Below are positions 51,864 through 63,154 of a DNA stretch of 64,000 nt, in pieces. Made by a program: the position numbers and the translations under genes. The notes under the pieces were generated by a model that saw nothing but the letters and a program-made list of their open reading frames with translations, made no database searches and had not been told where the DNA came from. Source of the stretch: Torymus aiolomorphi (Eukaryota > Arthropoda > Insecta > Hymenoptera > Torymidae). Numbering within the stretch: position 1 is the stretch's first letter; every line of letters starts with the position of its first letter. The DNA lies in contig CM070873.1 in assembly GCA_036365515.1 (NCBI GenBank), positions 223,649,876-223,713,875 of the forward strand, written 5' to 3'.

Positions 51864-54800
51864 ACACTTGTTGACACCCCCTCGTGCAGCGCGCGCTTGC
51901 AGAACTACTCCTATCCTCTCCGCGCCCGCGCTCCCTCGGCGTCTTACGCCACTGGCCGCGAGCAGCGCGAGCGCTGCCAGGATGTGCTTACGTCATCCTT
52001 GCTATTCCTGTCCCGAGAGGAGGAGGAGGAGGACGGAGCTAGCCGAGCGAGCGAGCCAGCAAGCCAGCAAGCCAGCGTCCATCCTTTGACTCCGGGGGAA
52101 TCTGCACGCGACTTCTTCCTTTTGCCGAGAGAGAAAGAAGAGAGAGAGGAGAGTCGACTACCAGTTATAGCCGGCGCGCAGCGAAGAGCTGCCCGGGAGA
52201 GCGAGTCTATTGACAAAGGACGAAGGAGGGAAGATAGAAGCGGAGAGAAAGAGCTAGAGAAGGCTTATAGGGCTGCGCGAGTGCTCTTTCGCGCTGTCTC
52301 GGACGACTCGCTTCTTTTTTATTGTTGTCGTTTGGAGGTTCGACGGGCCTTGCCGATGCATCGAGGGCCTGCCGCTTTTTCTTTTTTTTTAACGATGATT
52401 ATGGGTTTATTTTTGGGCTCAAGGCTTAGGAGCCACCGAGGGGGTTCGCCGAAGGAGCCTGAGTTTCGAAAAATTTTTGAAAGGGATATAGTTTCGAGTT
52501 TTGTCATGGGACCAACGACATTCTTGTGTGGTACTTTTACTTCGTTTTATATTTTATATGAATGCTATAGATTATAGATCTTATCCGCAATCGCGTAGGT
52601 GAAGACCCTTCAAAACTACAATATAATAGGAATTTATTTTTTAGATAAATGTTTGCATTTAAATAATGACCTGTGAATCAACGTTGACATTGAATATTTT
52701 TTAAAGAATCGCATAAACTGTCTTTTATCTAGATTGATTGGTTTGTTTTTTTCGATCAATAAGACACTTTTTTTGTATAAAATAAAAATAACAAACTAAA
52801 AGTCGTAACACAAAGAATGACTTGCCCTCGCGTTTGCTAATTATAATTTAGAGTTTGACTAAATTATTGCGAAATCAAGGTAGACAACTTGCTAAAAATG
52901 CAACAGATCAAAATTGTGATATTATGCAATGTTTTTTAATTTCAAATAGGCTCGGCGAACAAAAAAGACGGCGCAAGATAGATATAGTTATAATACTAAC
53001 AGGTTAGCATTGTCGTCATGCATGACTCATACGTACGTACAAAATTTAATTCCACGTATAATTTTTCATGTAATAAAAATAATTTATTATCACGAGATAA
53101 ATGCAACTATGAAGAAATTAACGGATATGTATAAATGAATATTTTTAAATGAAAATACGAATGCCAACGTAAAATAAGGGGAGTTATATCAGCATATCCA
53201 TTAAATTTATTTAAAATATTATACACAATAACAATTATTACAAGAACACGAATAAAATATCATAATTGATTAAAAGCAGTAAAAATTTACTTTCTTTACT
53301 TTAAGTATTATTATCAAGGCAAAAACCTATTTAATCAAGTTAAACTTTTTTATTTACAAATAAGAGCGAATTTGTTGTCTACTGCACTGAAATCACGATT
53401 AATAACGCTTTAATGAACCTCTGCGCTCCCTCCCAACAAGCCCGCATTTCTCAAACCCATAATGATCGAAGCTCACAGTACAGGAAAAATCGAAACCGAA
53501 AGTTCCCAACATACCTCGTCGGCACGCGTGCACCAAAGACGAGCCTTCAATCTCTAAAAAGCATATCGTCCAGCCCACCAATCACTTCTTGCGCTCTTTC
53601 TCTCTCTCTCTCTCTGTCTCCCAACCCCCTCATATTCATCCTCAGCGGCGCGGCGGCAGCGGCGTAGCGCTCATTACCCGCGGCGCGCGATCTCGGAAAA
53701 TCGCACAATGCAGCGAGCAAGGAACGACCTTGCTCCGCTCGCTCGCCTAGTACGTGCGAAAGAATGCAGTGAGCGAGCGAGCGCGCGGCGGGCCAGAAGA
53801 AGAAGAAGAAGAAGAAGCGGCAGCGGGGAACTAGCTCGCGGACGGCCTTGGGGAATCGGCGCGATGACCCGTCCCTTCTCGCGCCCGAGTGTATTATACC
53901 CGAGCGCTTCCAGTTAAGTGGAAGAGTACAGTACGCGCGCATATATGTGTGTGCGTGTGTGTCGAAGTGTATGGTGTTTTTGATGGTTTTCATGAGAATA
54001 GCTATGGTTTTGCCGGGGAGATGAGAGGCCTTTTTGCGAGTGCGTATGATTAATACTGCGGGATTGCCAGGTTTTTGTCCAGGGAGGGGAGCGATGATGT
54101 TTCGAATATCGGCGGCGTTTGATCACGGGGTATATTTAGCTTTTGCCGCGGTGAGTGCAATCTTCGTGACATAATAGAGTGCGTATAGAGAGGACATGGT
54201 TGAAAAAGGGTGAGTAAGTGAGCGATGTCTTTGGCAGTTTTTTTTTTTTAATGAAAGAGGCGAAATGATTTATGTGTTTGTGAGATTAAAAGACATGAAA
54301 TCAATATTGTATTGCTAAATTATAGCGCCAATGGAGCAATTGCTATTTTACTTGAAGATGACCTATGTCGATTTGGTTGATATCTTCTTATTAGGCTAGT
54401 TGGCTAAAATGGTTATTTTAGTTCCGTTGTAATAATTACAGTTTCAACTACTTACTTAAATCAATTCAGGACAAAAGGCGATCATCTCGAGTACGATTAT
54501 TCTATAATGAAATAAAGTTTCCTTAGATTACTTTAGTTCCGTTTTCGATATTTGAATTTCGGCTAAAAGATTCGAGTTGATTCTAGAGAAAAACTGATTA
54601 TTGTTTTTCATTTTTGTTTTTCAACTGTAGGACAATAATGAATTATATGGATCGAAAAATACAAAGTGCACAATTCATTCAAATAATTTTTTCAAAATCA
54701 TACCTAATATTATTTGATTGACTCGAAGAAATATGATTCATATGCCTATATATAAGAAGCATATAAATAAAAATTTTACATGTAAATTTTAGCCTGTGAT

Positions 54801-54954
54801 ATCTTATATTGTTCGTCAGTTACAACAGACAGACGCAATTTCTAAAAACAGTACATTTCAATTCAGTGGGCTCGTAAACATAAAATTAATCAAAATTTTG
54901 GAGTCATAAAATTTCACCTTTACAAAGCTATCTGATTGAAAAAACAAAATAAAG
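51864..54954. other. Intergenic DNA, alternating CpG-rich and AT-rich blocks
   Basis: CpG-rich at 51.85-52.5 and 53.4-54.15 kb, including an AAG/GAAGAA repeat at about 53797-53819 and a CT run at 53600-53616. AT-rich at 52.6-53.35 and 54.2-54.95 kb. No supported coding region. Confidence 0.5.
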
Positions 54955-54958
54955 TTAA

Positions 54959-55131
54959 GGGCTATGACACAGAAAAAGGAACAGCACACAGGTATAGGAT
55001 TTAACATGGGTTACTATATCTATATATACAAGGAATAGGTAAAAGGAACAAGATTTTCTCGTATATATAGATATAGTAACCCATGTTAAATCCTATACCT
55101 GTGTGCTGTAACTTTTTCTGTGTCATAGCCC
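54959..55131. mobile_element. 173-bp TTAA-type foldback element
   Basis: It begins GGGCTATGACACAGAAAAAG and ends in the inverted match ...CTGTGTCATAGCCC. The two arms of about 75 bp are nearly identical and surround a short AT-rich centre. TTAA precedes the left end; the right flank is TAAA, a one-base departure. No coding capacity. Confidence 0.85.
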
Positions 55132-55247
55132 TAAATCGTGTAATTGTGTAAATGAAATAAATATTACGCAGTATAAAAAGCGAAAATTTTGACGTTTCGA
55201 TATCGGTTTAGTAGGGAAGCATTATTGTGAAAACAATAATAAAAAAC

Positions 55248-55388
55248 GTTTTATAGTACATTACGATGCGGGTGTGGAAGGTGATTATTTACCGCATGAG
55301 ACGTTTTTCGCACGAGCGAAGCGAGTGAGAAAAGTTGAATCCGGTAAAAATCACCTTACGCACCAGTGTCGTACTGTATTTTATACCA
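55248..55388. mobile_element. Imperfect foldback with GAGCGAAGCGAGTG centre
   Basis: GGTGTGGAAGGTGATTATTTACCG and its partner CGGTAAAAATCACCTTACGCACC pair, and the similarity goes on outward through GTACATTACG / TGTCGTACTG. The centre is CGAGCGAAGCGAGTG. Flanking duplications are not clear. Confidence 0.65.
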
Positions 55389-56668
55389 CGAGAGCCGAAT
55401 AATCATATTAAAGTTATGATTTGAGGTTAGAGTAGTATAAATAATTATAATATGAATGTTCTACCATATAATGTTAAAACATCATTAGTTCATTACTGTG
55501 TATTAAGGATTGCACAACTCAAAATTTTGTGAAAAATTAAAGTGGCCACAAGCTTGGAAACACTTTTTGGGGATCATAAAAAAACAACTTTTTTATTTTT
55601 TCAAGTAACTTCTTATCATTTCGTTTTTTTTTTGTATTTTAATTCTAACTGATAACATAAAGCTAAAACCGGAAATGCTGTAGCAGCCACTGAACAACTC
55701 TCCTCTAATAAATAAATAAAATATTCACGTTTCGTTCATTTCATAAATTATACCTCAAAGATTCCTTTTAAATTGCCCTTCAAACAGCCTTGTGATTGCA
55801 AAAACGTTTGGTTTTTGAGGACATATCCGTCGACTTTGTTGGTAAAAGGATGAACCATAACACGGTAAACATAGAGCGAGACCCGTGGAAGTTTGTCAAA
55901 GGGGGAATATTTCGAAGTAGCTTATAATAAGAATGTTCTAAATAAAATGGAAATATGTTGCTACGTTACGGAGTTCTTGAAACAAAACTATCTGCCGTCA
56001 TTCGGAACGTTTTGATTTGTTTTCGCGAAAAGAATTATTTGTTTTAAAAAAGTCAGTAAACTCACTTAATAACTAAAAAATACAAGTGATAAGATCAAGT
56101 GTATTATAGTAAATAATAACTCAGGAAAGGGAATTACGTGATACGTCTTACTATGATGATTACAGACAATTTTAATTGATGTAGTGATAGGATAATAAAG
56201 TAAACTTGAAATATCTTTTTTTATAACTTTATTTTTGCAAGAATCAAGGAAAAATGTTTATATATTTAACAAAATATACATAGATATACTTTATTACATT
56301 TACAATAGTTGTAGAGGATGGAAATAAGTATACAAATTAAGTCAGATAAAAAGAAAGGTAACTTTATTTATCGAGGTTAAGAAAACAGATCTTGAAAGCT
56401 CAAGCTCAGAAAACGGTCTGACGCACGCTCGCGTTACTTGAAAAACCTTCTCCTCCGCTTTTCATATGTCATTTTCCTTTTTTTTTATTATATATAAACA
56501 TACTGAATGTGTAAATGCAAGAGAGAAGAGAAAATAACTTAAAAAATGAATGGCGTTGCTACGTTATCTCGTTGTAGCCGACTTGCTGCTACGTTCGTCT
56601 CCCGCTCCGCCGTCGATTTATCGATTGGCGAAGTGCGTTCGAAATTCAAATTTTAAATTTGTGCGTAT
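55389..56668. other. Gene-free spacer
   Basis: AT-rich sequence, with a more GC-rich stretch at 56.38-56.65 kb in which the word TTGCTACGTTA appears (also at about 55.96 kb). No supported gene. Confidence 0.5.
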
Positions 56669-56834
56669 GGCCGTAGCTTGGTGGTAGCCAAAAAAGGTCA
56701 CGAAATAATCCGAGATTATTTCTCCGCATTAACCCACACAGCTGGGAGCAAGCTCCCACAAACGGGGTCTGACAACCTCGGGATAACCGAAACTATCCCT
56801 AGTTGGGTGGCTATATTTCACCGCAAGCTCGGCC
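56669..56834 (+). ncRNA. Candidate structured RNA, multi-branched with closed terminal stem
   Basis: Pairings seen by eye: a terminal stem GGCCG-U-AGCUUG with CAAGCU-CGGCC; an inner stem UAGCC (56685-56689) with GGCUA (56809-56813); a 9-bp hairpin GAAATAATC-CGA-GATTATTTC (56702-56722); a CCCA/TGGG stem around three hairpins; TGGGAG/CTCCCA (56743-56758); CGGGGT/ACCTCG with one GU pair (56763-56780); and GGATA/TATCC (56781-56798). Nearly every base falls in a stem or a short loop, which is unusual for spacer DNA. AT-rich TTTTAAATTT lies just upstream. I cannot match it to tRNA, 5S, SRP, U snRNA or a known ribozyme. It could also be a structured part of a transposon, or a 3' UTR on the minus strand. 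Confidence 0.4.
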
Positions 56835-56973
56835 ATCACATTCAAAATTCCCGTCTCTTATTTTATCGTTATTATTTTCTCTTTGTCTCCTGCATTTTTA
56901 CAGAGTTATTTACAAATTTATAATAAACGAAAACCTGTCGGCGACAATAGTATTATCATCAAAGAAGAACTAT

Positions 56974-57240
56974 TTAACTAGAACAGACAGCTCCCTTGCG
57001 TGGGGCGAGCCTCACGCCGAAGATTTGGCACAATCCTAGGGAGATTCCCAGGTTGACCGAACCCTGAGCATTACTGCAATTGTATCCACCGGCATTAAGA
57101 TTGATGGCAACAGAGACTCCCAATATATTGACGCATCGCATGCAAGTGATCCTGCAATCTGGATAATTCTGGTTTATGCTTGCAGGCGATCCAAGGGAAA
57201 CCTGAAATAAAATATTAACAAATAAATAGATAAAATTCAT
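56974..57240 (-). CDS. Small secreted six-cysteine peptide candidate
   Basis: An 88-aa frame starts MNFIYLFVNILFQVSLGSPA, a plausible signal peptide, followed by a mature part of about 68 residues with six cysteines: C-x3-C-x2-C early, then single cysteines after YN, LGL and AV. The mature part is glycine/asparagine-rich with alternating small hydrophobics (VNILGVSVAINLNAGG). An alternative model is just as good: TTTATTTCAG|GTTTCC at 57203-57202 is a fine splice acceptor, so the visible part (57201-56974, 76 codons with stop) may be a second exon whose signal peptide is upstream. I do not recognise the family. Secreted peptides of this size are often immune or gland products, but that is a guess. 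Confidence 0.5.
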   Translation of the reverse strand: MNFIYLFVNILFQVSLGSPASINQNYPDCRITCMRCVNILGVSVAINLNAGGYNCSNAQGSVNLGISLGLCQIFGVRLAPRKGAVCSS

Positions 57241-57461
57241 TGAGTGGTACTTTTTGGTATTAGGAATATTCCAAAACTTGAATAAAACCGTGATAGAAGG
57301 TCTTAACACTCAAAAATCTCAAGTAATGGAAAATTGTAATCTTAATGTTTAAAAAATATGACAAAAAGTTACAGTTTTCAATGTACAATATTTCGAATGG
57401 AAAAAAAAATTTACAGAATGATTGAATCCAAATCAAATCATACGTCCCGAATATGCTTATA

Positions 57462-57623
57462 CATGGAGAAAAATGTTCTATTAAAAATTACTATGTTTTA
57501 TTGTAACCGGGGGACAGACTTGAATTCTTAAAAAAATTACTATGTTTTATAGCAAAAATTGCTATAAATATAGTAAAAATTACTAGAAACATAGCAATTT
57601 TTAATAGAACATTTTTCTCCGTG
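57462..57623. mobile_element. Element C: 162-bp TA-flanked short form of the A/B family
   Basis: The ends are CATGGAGAAAAATGTTCTA and TAGAACATTTTTCTCCGTG, with TA on both sides. Four dyads of the TTRCTAT-N4/5-ATAGYAA type, some with one mismatch, fill most of the element (57488-57506, 57537-57555, 57559-57576, 57580-57597). It lacks the tRNA-like cassette, so the dyads and ends are the shared minimum of the family. Confidence 0.86.
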
Positions 57624-57844
57624 TATCATCGATGATTCTTTTCTAAAAATAATAGGTATTTTCTCATTTTTAAATTACACTAAAATTGGACCCCTATTAC
57701 AATGTTTAAAAATTTGAAAATATTCAGCGTATGCTCTGCTAGCAATAAACATAATCATCAGTTTTAGAAAGAAAATATTGTAATACAATTTAAAAAATTA
57801 TTATTTTATCAGACGATACTGTTAGTGTTATTTTAACCCTTTAA

Positions 57845-58600
57845 GGTTGTATTGGCCGTAAGGTCGCTGCCAAAAGTTTGTGAATTCGATAAACTGCAAT
57901 AAATAATTGTGTGCGATAATTGATCAAATTTAAATTCTTGTGGGTGATTCAGGAGTATAATACGGATATAATAAGCTTTGAAAATTGAAAATCGAATAAA
58001 AATTGACAAAGTTCTGCTATTTTTTATAGTTACAAAAACTGAGTCATTAAGTAAATTTTTAATACTGAAATCGATAAAGTGCCAAACTTTTAATTTTGAT
58101 TCGATTTTTAATTTCTAAGGCTTATAATATTCCTGTCATGATTTGTAATCGGTTAGGAGCATTGAAAATTATCTATTTACCCTACATTATTTTGTTATTG
58201 TTGTTTTAATATTAGTCACTTAACTTTTGGCAGGGACTGTACGGGAAATAAACTGCAATAATAAATAATGCCGGATAAATAGTCGATTTTCAATGCTCCT
58301 GATCGATTACAAATCATGACAGGAATATTATAATCTTTAGAAATCAAACATCGAATCAAAATTAAAAGTTTGGCACTTTACTTACTAAATTTATTCAATG
58401 ACTCGATTTTTGTAACTATAAAAAATAACACAACTTTGTTCATTTTTATTCGATTTGCAATTTTTAAAGCTTAATATATTCGTATTATACTTCTGAATCA
58501 CCCACAAGAACTTAAATTTGGTCAACCATCGCATACAATTAATTATTGCAGTTTATCGAATTCACAGATATTTGGCAGGGACCTTATAGCCAGTACATCC
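57845..58600. mobile_element. 756-bp TTAA-type foldback element
   Basis: It begins GGTTGTATTGGCCGTAAGG and ends with the inverted counterpart CCTTATAGCCAGTACATCC. TTAA lies on both sides (57841-57844, 58601-58604). The arms extend for about 350 bp each with moderate divergence (for example GCTCCTGATCGATTACAAAT near 58290 pairs with the region near 58150). No open frame. Confidence 0.85.
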
Positions 58601-58706
58601 TTAAGGTGATGTTAAATACCGACATAATTTTCAAACATGGATATCTCATGAAAATACCAATAGAATCATCTAAAAAAAATCTGAGTATAGTATATCTATA
58701 ACACGT

Positions 58707-59490
58707 ATATATCTGTGGCTTCCAGAAATAACGACTTAACTGACTTTTTGTCAAAATTGAGTTAGCACCGGAATTTCTACCTTCTAACTACCCTTTTTCA
58801 TGTAGATTTGGTCCGGAAATCTGAAACGCGTTCAAAGAGGAAATATCAGCTAAGTCCATAACCACTTAACTGCACCTGTGCCCGGGAAAACCATTTAACT
58901 GAATATTTATATTTAATTAAAAGCACCGTTTTGAAGTTAATACTATACAATAAACAGATTATGGTATACCTATTTTTATAGCAACAAAGATCAAAGGCAA
59001 TAGATAATAGAAGGTAACACAACAGCTTTGATTGCCGGGCGATGGGGCGAGTGTGCATAAACAGTAACCGAGTAACGTTCGGTATTCGGTTTACCGAATT
59101 CCGTTGACTCCACGCATATTCCGTTGGGAGGCGCATGCGTGGGAATGAATATTTAAAAAAGAATTCGTATTCTATGTTTTAAGTGTAGAAATAACTATGT
59201 TATTTATCTTATTTGAACAATTTCCCTGAACCACTTAACTGCACAGTTACTGGAATAACGATTTAACTGCATTGTTTTGTTTGTTTATACAATGAACAAA
59301 AATGTATTCTAGCAGCTGATAGTGGGGTTCGAAAGATATTCAATGCCTTTGTAATTGTCTAAATTGTTATGACTCATCTCGCACATTTCGATCTTACATA
59401 TGAAGTGTCATGACAGAAATTTTAAAACGGCGATTTCTCAAAAACACGTACAAGTGTGTTAAGTCGTTATTCCTGGAAGCCACAGATATG
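58707..59490. mobile_element. 784-bp element with 30-bp inverted ends and CTTAACTG words
   Basis: The left end TATCTGTGGCTTCCAGAAAT, continuing into AACGACTTAAC, is inverted at the right as GTTAAGTCGTTATTCCTGGAAGCC, continuing into ACAGATAT. Inside, the words ACTTAACTGCAC and ATTTAACTG recur at about 58864, 58893, 59230 and 59266. The frame at 58846-59136 has no recognisable product. Non-autonomous DNA transposon; family not assigned. Confidence 0.75.
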
Positions 59491-59567
59491 TATGTATATG
59501 AGTTACACATGTAAACAAATCGTATTATATTGACTATCTTTGGCTCATAAGGCAAAGAGAAATCTGA

Positions 59568-59846
59568 TTGCAAAAAGATTATAAAGGTAGACAGTAAAAG
59601 CTAAAATGTAAGCCCTGATTCATTAAAAAATATTGATTTTTCGGGAAGTTATAAGCAATCAAAGATAGCCTAAGAAAATAGTTAAAAATTTGTTTTCATT
59701 TTAACCGATTAAATGGATCGTATTTTTAACCATTTTCGTACGCTATCTTTGATTGCTTGTAACTTCCTGAAAAATCAATATTTTTTTAACGAATCAGGGC
59801 TTAAATTTTAGCTTTTACTGTCTACTTTTATAATCTTTTTTGCTCG
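59568..59846. mobile_element. 279-bp foldback element
   Basis: Arms of about 120 bp, starting GCAAAAAGATTATAAAGG and ending in the inverted match CTTTTATAATCTTTTTTGC, pair almost throughout, including GGTAGACAGTAAAAGCTAAA, GCCCTGATTCATTAAAAAAT and AGCAATCAAAGATAGC. Flanking duplication is not clear. Confidence 0.8.
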
Positions 59847-60985
59847 TTTTCATATAAGAAATATTTGCAATGTGACACTCAATAGAAGAGACACCATTTT
59901 TTAACGAAATAGAGGATATTTGAGATTAAATTGCCCATATCTCAAGAAAAAGGGCCCATTGGATGAAATTGTCAGCACTAGGCTTCATTTTTAGATACCA
60001 GAAATCGACTCCTTGTTAGTAAAAACTGCATAGGTATCTCATGCATTTTTTAATTAATTTAATTTTAAAGAGAACGTTAAGGTAGCTTCGGCTACGTTTT
60101 ATAAAAACATAAACATTTCTGAACCTTTACAAAAATTTTCTATCAACATTTAACTTTTCATTTGTGTCCAAAAAATAGCAACCAAATTTTAGAGAAAACT
60201 ATGTAGATTTATAAAATGTTTCTTTTAACATGTAACCTTGTGGTAAAAAACATTTATTTTGTATTTATGCCATTATAATAAATAAATAGTTTTTATCAAA
60301 TAGGATATCAAATTGAAGATTTGTTAATGAAAATTCAAATGCTACCATCGTAAATATGAGTGGACGACCAAATTAAAGAGATACTAGCGATAAACGTTGT
60401 AATTGTGTGCATGTCCACTGAGGACAGATAAGTAAGTAAGAAGAATGGCGATTTTTTTTCATTTTTAACAAAACTATGATATTTTCAGACTTTCTGGAGT
60501 GTTTTGGAGGTAATTAATAAAATTAAAGTTTCATATATTGCCAAAAACAAAGAAGGCTAAAAAAGTAGGGCTTGGAGTTGATACGGCACCAGGTGCCGTC
60601 AAAGCAATAAAAGAATACAAACATATGTGCATAATCATTTTAAGATAAGAATAACATACGTGAAATCCAAAATCATCGGTGATGTAATCGGTGACATAAT
60701 CGAATCATTCAATTTGAGATAGATTTGGTCGAATAATTAAGACACGAGGCAGACAATGTTTTGAAGATTTTTTAAAAATGCTACCAAAATGTTTAGACTC
60801 TTTCAAAGAAGTATAATGAAACTATTTTTATTTCTTCATATTGTAGTATTCTAAAATATAACCTACTATTTGTGCGGTACTCCACAATAAGGAATTACTT
60901 ACTTGGACTAGGGCTACTTATAGGCCCAGAGATTGATCTCCGGTTTCACGTATACATTGGCTACCTGATGCAAAAGCATAACTTA
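59847..60985. other. Gene-free spacer between foldbacks
   Basis: AT-rich. It contains a TTAAGGTAGC word at about 60079 whose inverted partner I did not find, and a short palindrome ACGGCACCAGGTGCCGT at about 60580. No gene. Confidence 0.5.
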
Positions 60986-60989
60986 TTAA

Positions 60990-61393
60990 GGTTGCCTTTC
61001 ACTCCAAAACTCAACTTTTACCTAATATTAATTTATAGTTTATATTTAATATAGCTTACCTAAAATTCTTCATCAATATAATACATTAAATATCAAACAA
61101 AATGATAGGTTGACATAGATAAAATTTTTAGATTAGTCCTACTTAGCTTACAAATACTGTACAAAAGTCTTAAAAAATAGGATTCCCTCAAATTTTTCCT
61201 GGCGATGAATGCATATACTTTTTCTTTAATATAACCGTACTTAGACTTTTATTTTTCACCGCCTGGAAGAATTTGAGGGAATTCTATTTTTTAAGACTTT
61301 TGTACAGTATTTCGCGTAAATGATATTAATGAGAGATTTTAGGTAGGCTATATATTAATAGGTAAAAGTTGAGTTTTGGAGTGAAAGGTACCC
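60990..61393. mobile_element. 404-bp TTAA-type foldback element
   Basis: It begins GGTTGCCTTTCACTCCAAAA and ends TTTTGGAGTGAAAGGTACCC, with TTAA exactly outside both ends (60986-60989, 61394-61397). Inner parts pair as well, for example TTAAAAAATAGGATTCCCTC with GAGGGAATTCTATTTTTTAA. No coding capacity. Confidence 0.87.
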
Positions 61394-61787
61394 TTAAGCC
61401 AAAAAGCATTTTCACAAATGTATGATATTACTTTAAATTATTCGCGTGTATTGTTCTTAAACAGTGCAAAAGTTAGACTGAGTGCTTTGTACTAAACTCG
61501 ACTGAATTCATATAATGTGTACCTTTTGTTATCAAAGACCAAATCTGTTTTCATATCTGCACAATTTCTTTTCGATCATAACAAAAAACAAGATACTGAT
61601 ATTTTCATTTACAATCGCACTAATCGTAACCATTGCGTTATTCCTTTTAATTTCTTATTTCCTGTATTCGTGCCAAAATCTCAATTTAAACATAGGGGAG
61701 AATTGCTCACTCAGGGCCAAAAGTACTATTGCTCCCGGCGCCCGATCGCGAAGGTTATATTTTCGGCCTCGCCAGGCAATAGTATAA

Positions 61788-61919
61788 TACATTATACAAC
61801 TAGGGAGGAAAGTTGACTTTTTCTAGCGAGGATGATGATTGAGCACGAGTGGCCCACGAGTGCTCAAAATCAGCATCCGAGTCTGAAAAAGTCAACTTTC
61901 CTCCCTTGTTACATATAGT
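61788..61919. mobile_element. Small foldback with GGGAGGAAAGTTGACTTTTTC arms
   Basis: TAGGGAGGAAAGTTGACTTT is inverted at 61885-61908, and the similarity continues to a centre at GAGCACGAGTGGCCCACGAG. The outer limits are uncertain by about 10 bp. Confidence 0.7.
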
Positions 61920-62107
61920 ACTTTTTTTAATAAGTGCAGAAATAGGACCTTTTTTGCATGAAAAGGGGATGGGAGATCGGGTATATCGAGTCGTCATAAC
62001 GGGAGACTAAATTCTCTTCCTCCCGCCGTAGCCTCACTAGACGCTTGAAATGCTCGATTTTCCATTCACTTCTCTATGCAGGAAAAGAGCCTTTTACATA
62101 CACGTGT

Positions 62108-62248
62108 TGAAAAAAATAGTATACACAATACGGGAATAAAGACGGACACCCCAGAGCACAGGTTTGCTACTCTCGCCTTCGGCTCGGGTGGCAATTTACA
62201 CGTGCTCTGGACTCGTCTTTATCCCCTTGTTGGGTATACAATTTTTCA
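62108..62248. mobile_element. Small foldback with GCCTTCGGCTC centre
   Basis: AGTATACACAATACGGGAAT, followed by AAAGACGGACACCCCAGAGC, pairs with GTGCTCTGGACTCGTCTTTA and then TCCCCTTGTTGGGTATAC. The central part contains CTCGCCTTCGGCTCGGG. No coding capacity. Confidence 0.75.
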
Positions 62249-62520
62249 CCATATCCAGGCCGAAAATGCCACTTTCGCGTTTCTTTATTTTTAAATATTC
62301 CATTGATACTTATGAAATATTTAGTCCTGATAAATTAAATTGTGATATTTCTGTAATATACTGTATTATGTGATTATAATAAATCGTTATCAAATATTGC
62401 TGAAATATTTCTATTATATTTCGTAATGATATATCATATTCAAATATTTTAGGAATATTTAGAATATCACAGTCCATCACACAAACCACTTTTATTATTT
62501 TATGGACGTGTGTTATCCGT

Positions 62521-62817
62521 GCATTCTCTAATTAAATTTAAAATAGTGGAAAATCCACTATCTAAGAGTTAAAACTCGTGCACTACCGAAATAGTAAATA
62601 TGCACTTCGAAATAGTGTGCATCTACTATTTGAGTAGTGTATATTAACTTTTTTAAAATAGCGAAATTTAACTATTTAAAAAAAGTTAATATACACTATT
62701 AGAGTAGTGAATGTCCACTATTTCGGAGTGCATATTCACTACTTCAGCAGTGCACGAGTTTTAACTCTTAAAAAGTTGATTTTCCACTAGTTTACATGTA
62801 GAGAGTGAATTATGATT
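62521..62817. mobile_element. 297-bp foldback rich in TAGTGnnnnCACTA words
   Basis: The arms pair over more than 100 bp. AGTGGAAAATCCACTATCTA and AAGAGTTAAAACTCGTGCAC near the left match the inverted sequence near the right, with the centre at ATAGCGAAATTTAACTAT. Each arm is itself made of short TAGTG/CACTA dyads. Outer limits are approximate. Confidence 0.78.
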
Positions 62818-63154
62818 TCTTTATTAAGATATTGTAACATTAATGTCTGCATAGACGAGCATTAAAATGTGTTTACTAAATTCACAAGTTTATTTTGATA
62901 CTTCCTTATGAAGATGACAAAGTCATATCACTTTATCTTTAGGACTTAATAAACCAAATTGCATTTCCTCATAATAAATTTATTATATCTTTACAATACA
63001 GATTCAATATTTGCAGTGTCAAGGAAAAGGAATAAAATTCTAAAAACATCAAGAACGATCATAAAATTCTTGTCATCTGCGGTAAAAAAAGTCTCATGGT
63101 GTTCTGTGAATATAGATTACTGAACAACAAAGAGATTTTTAAAATAGCAATAGG

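Noticed and set aside
51897..52577. 226-aa plus-strand frame after the possible TATA box
   Set aside because: Low-complexity E/R/S composition from purine-rich DNA; no domain. Kept only as a possible UTR.
56678..57039. Plus-strand frames of 81 and 78 aa
   Set aside because: They overlap the candidate structured RNA and the antisense of the six-cysteine peptide; no protein signature.
60079..60100. Left end of a fifth TTAA-GG foldback (TTAAGGTAGC)
   Set aside because: No inverted partner with CC-TTAA was found nearby.
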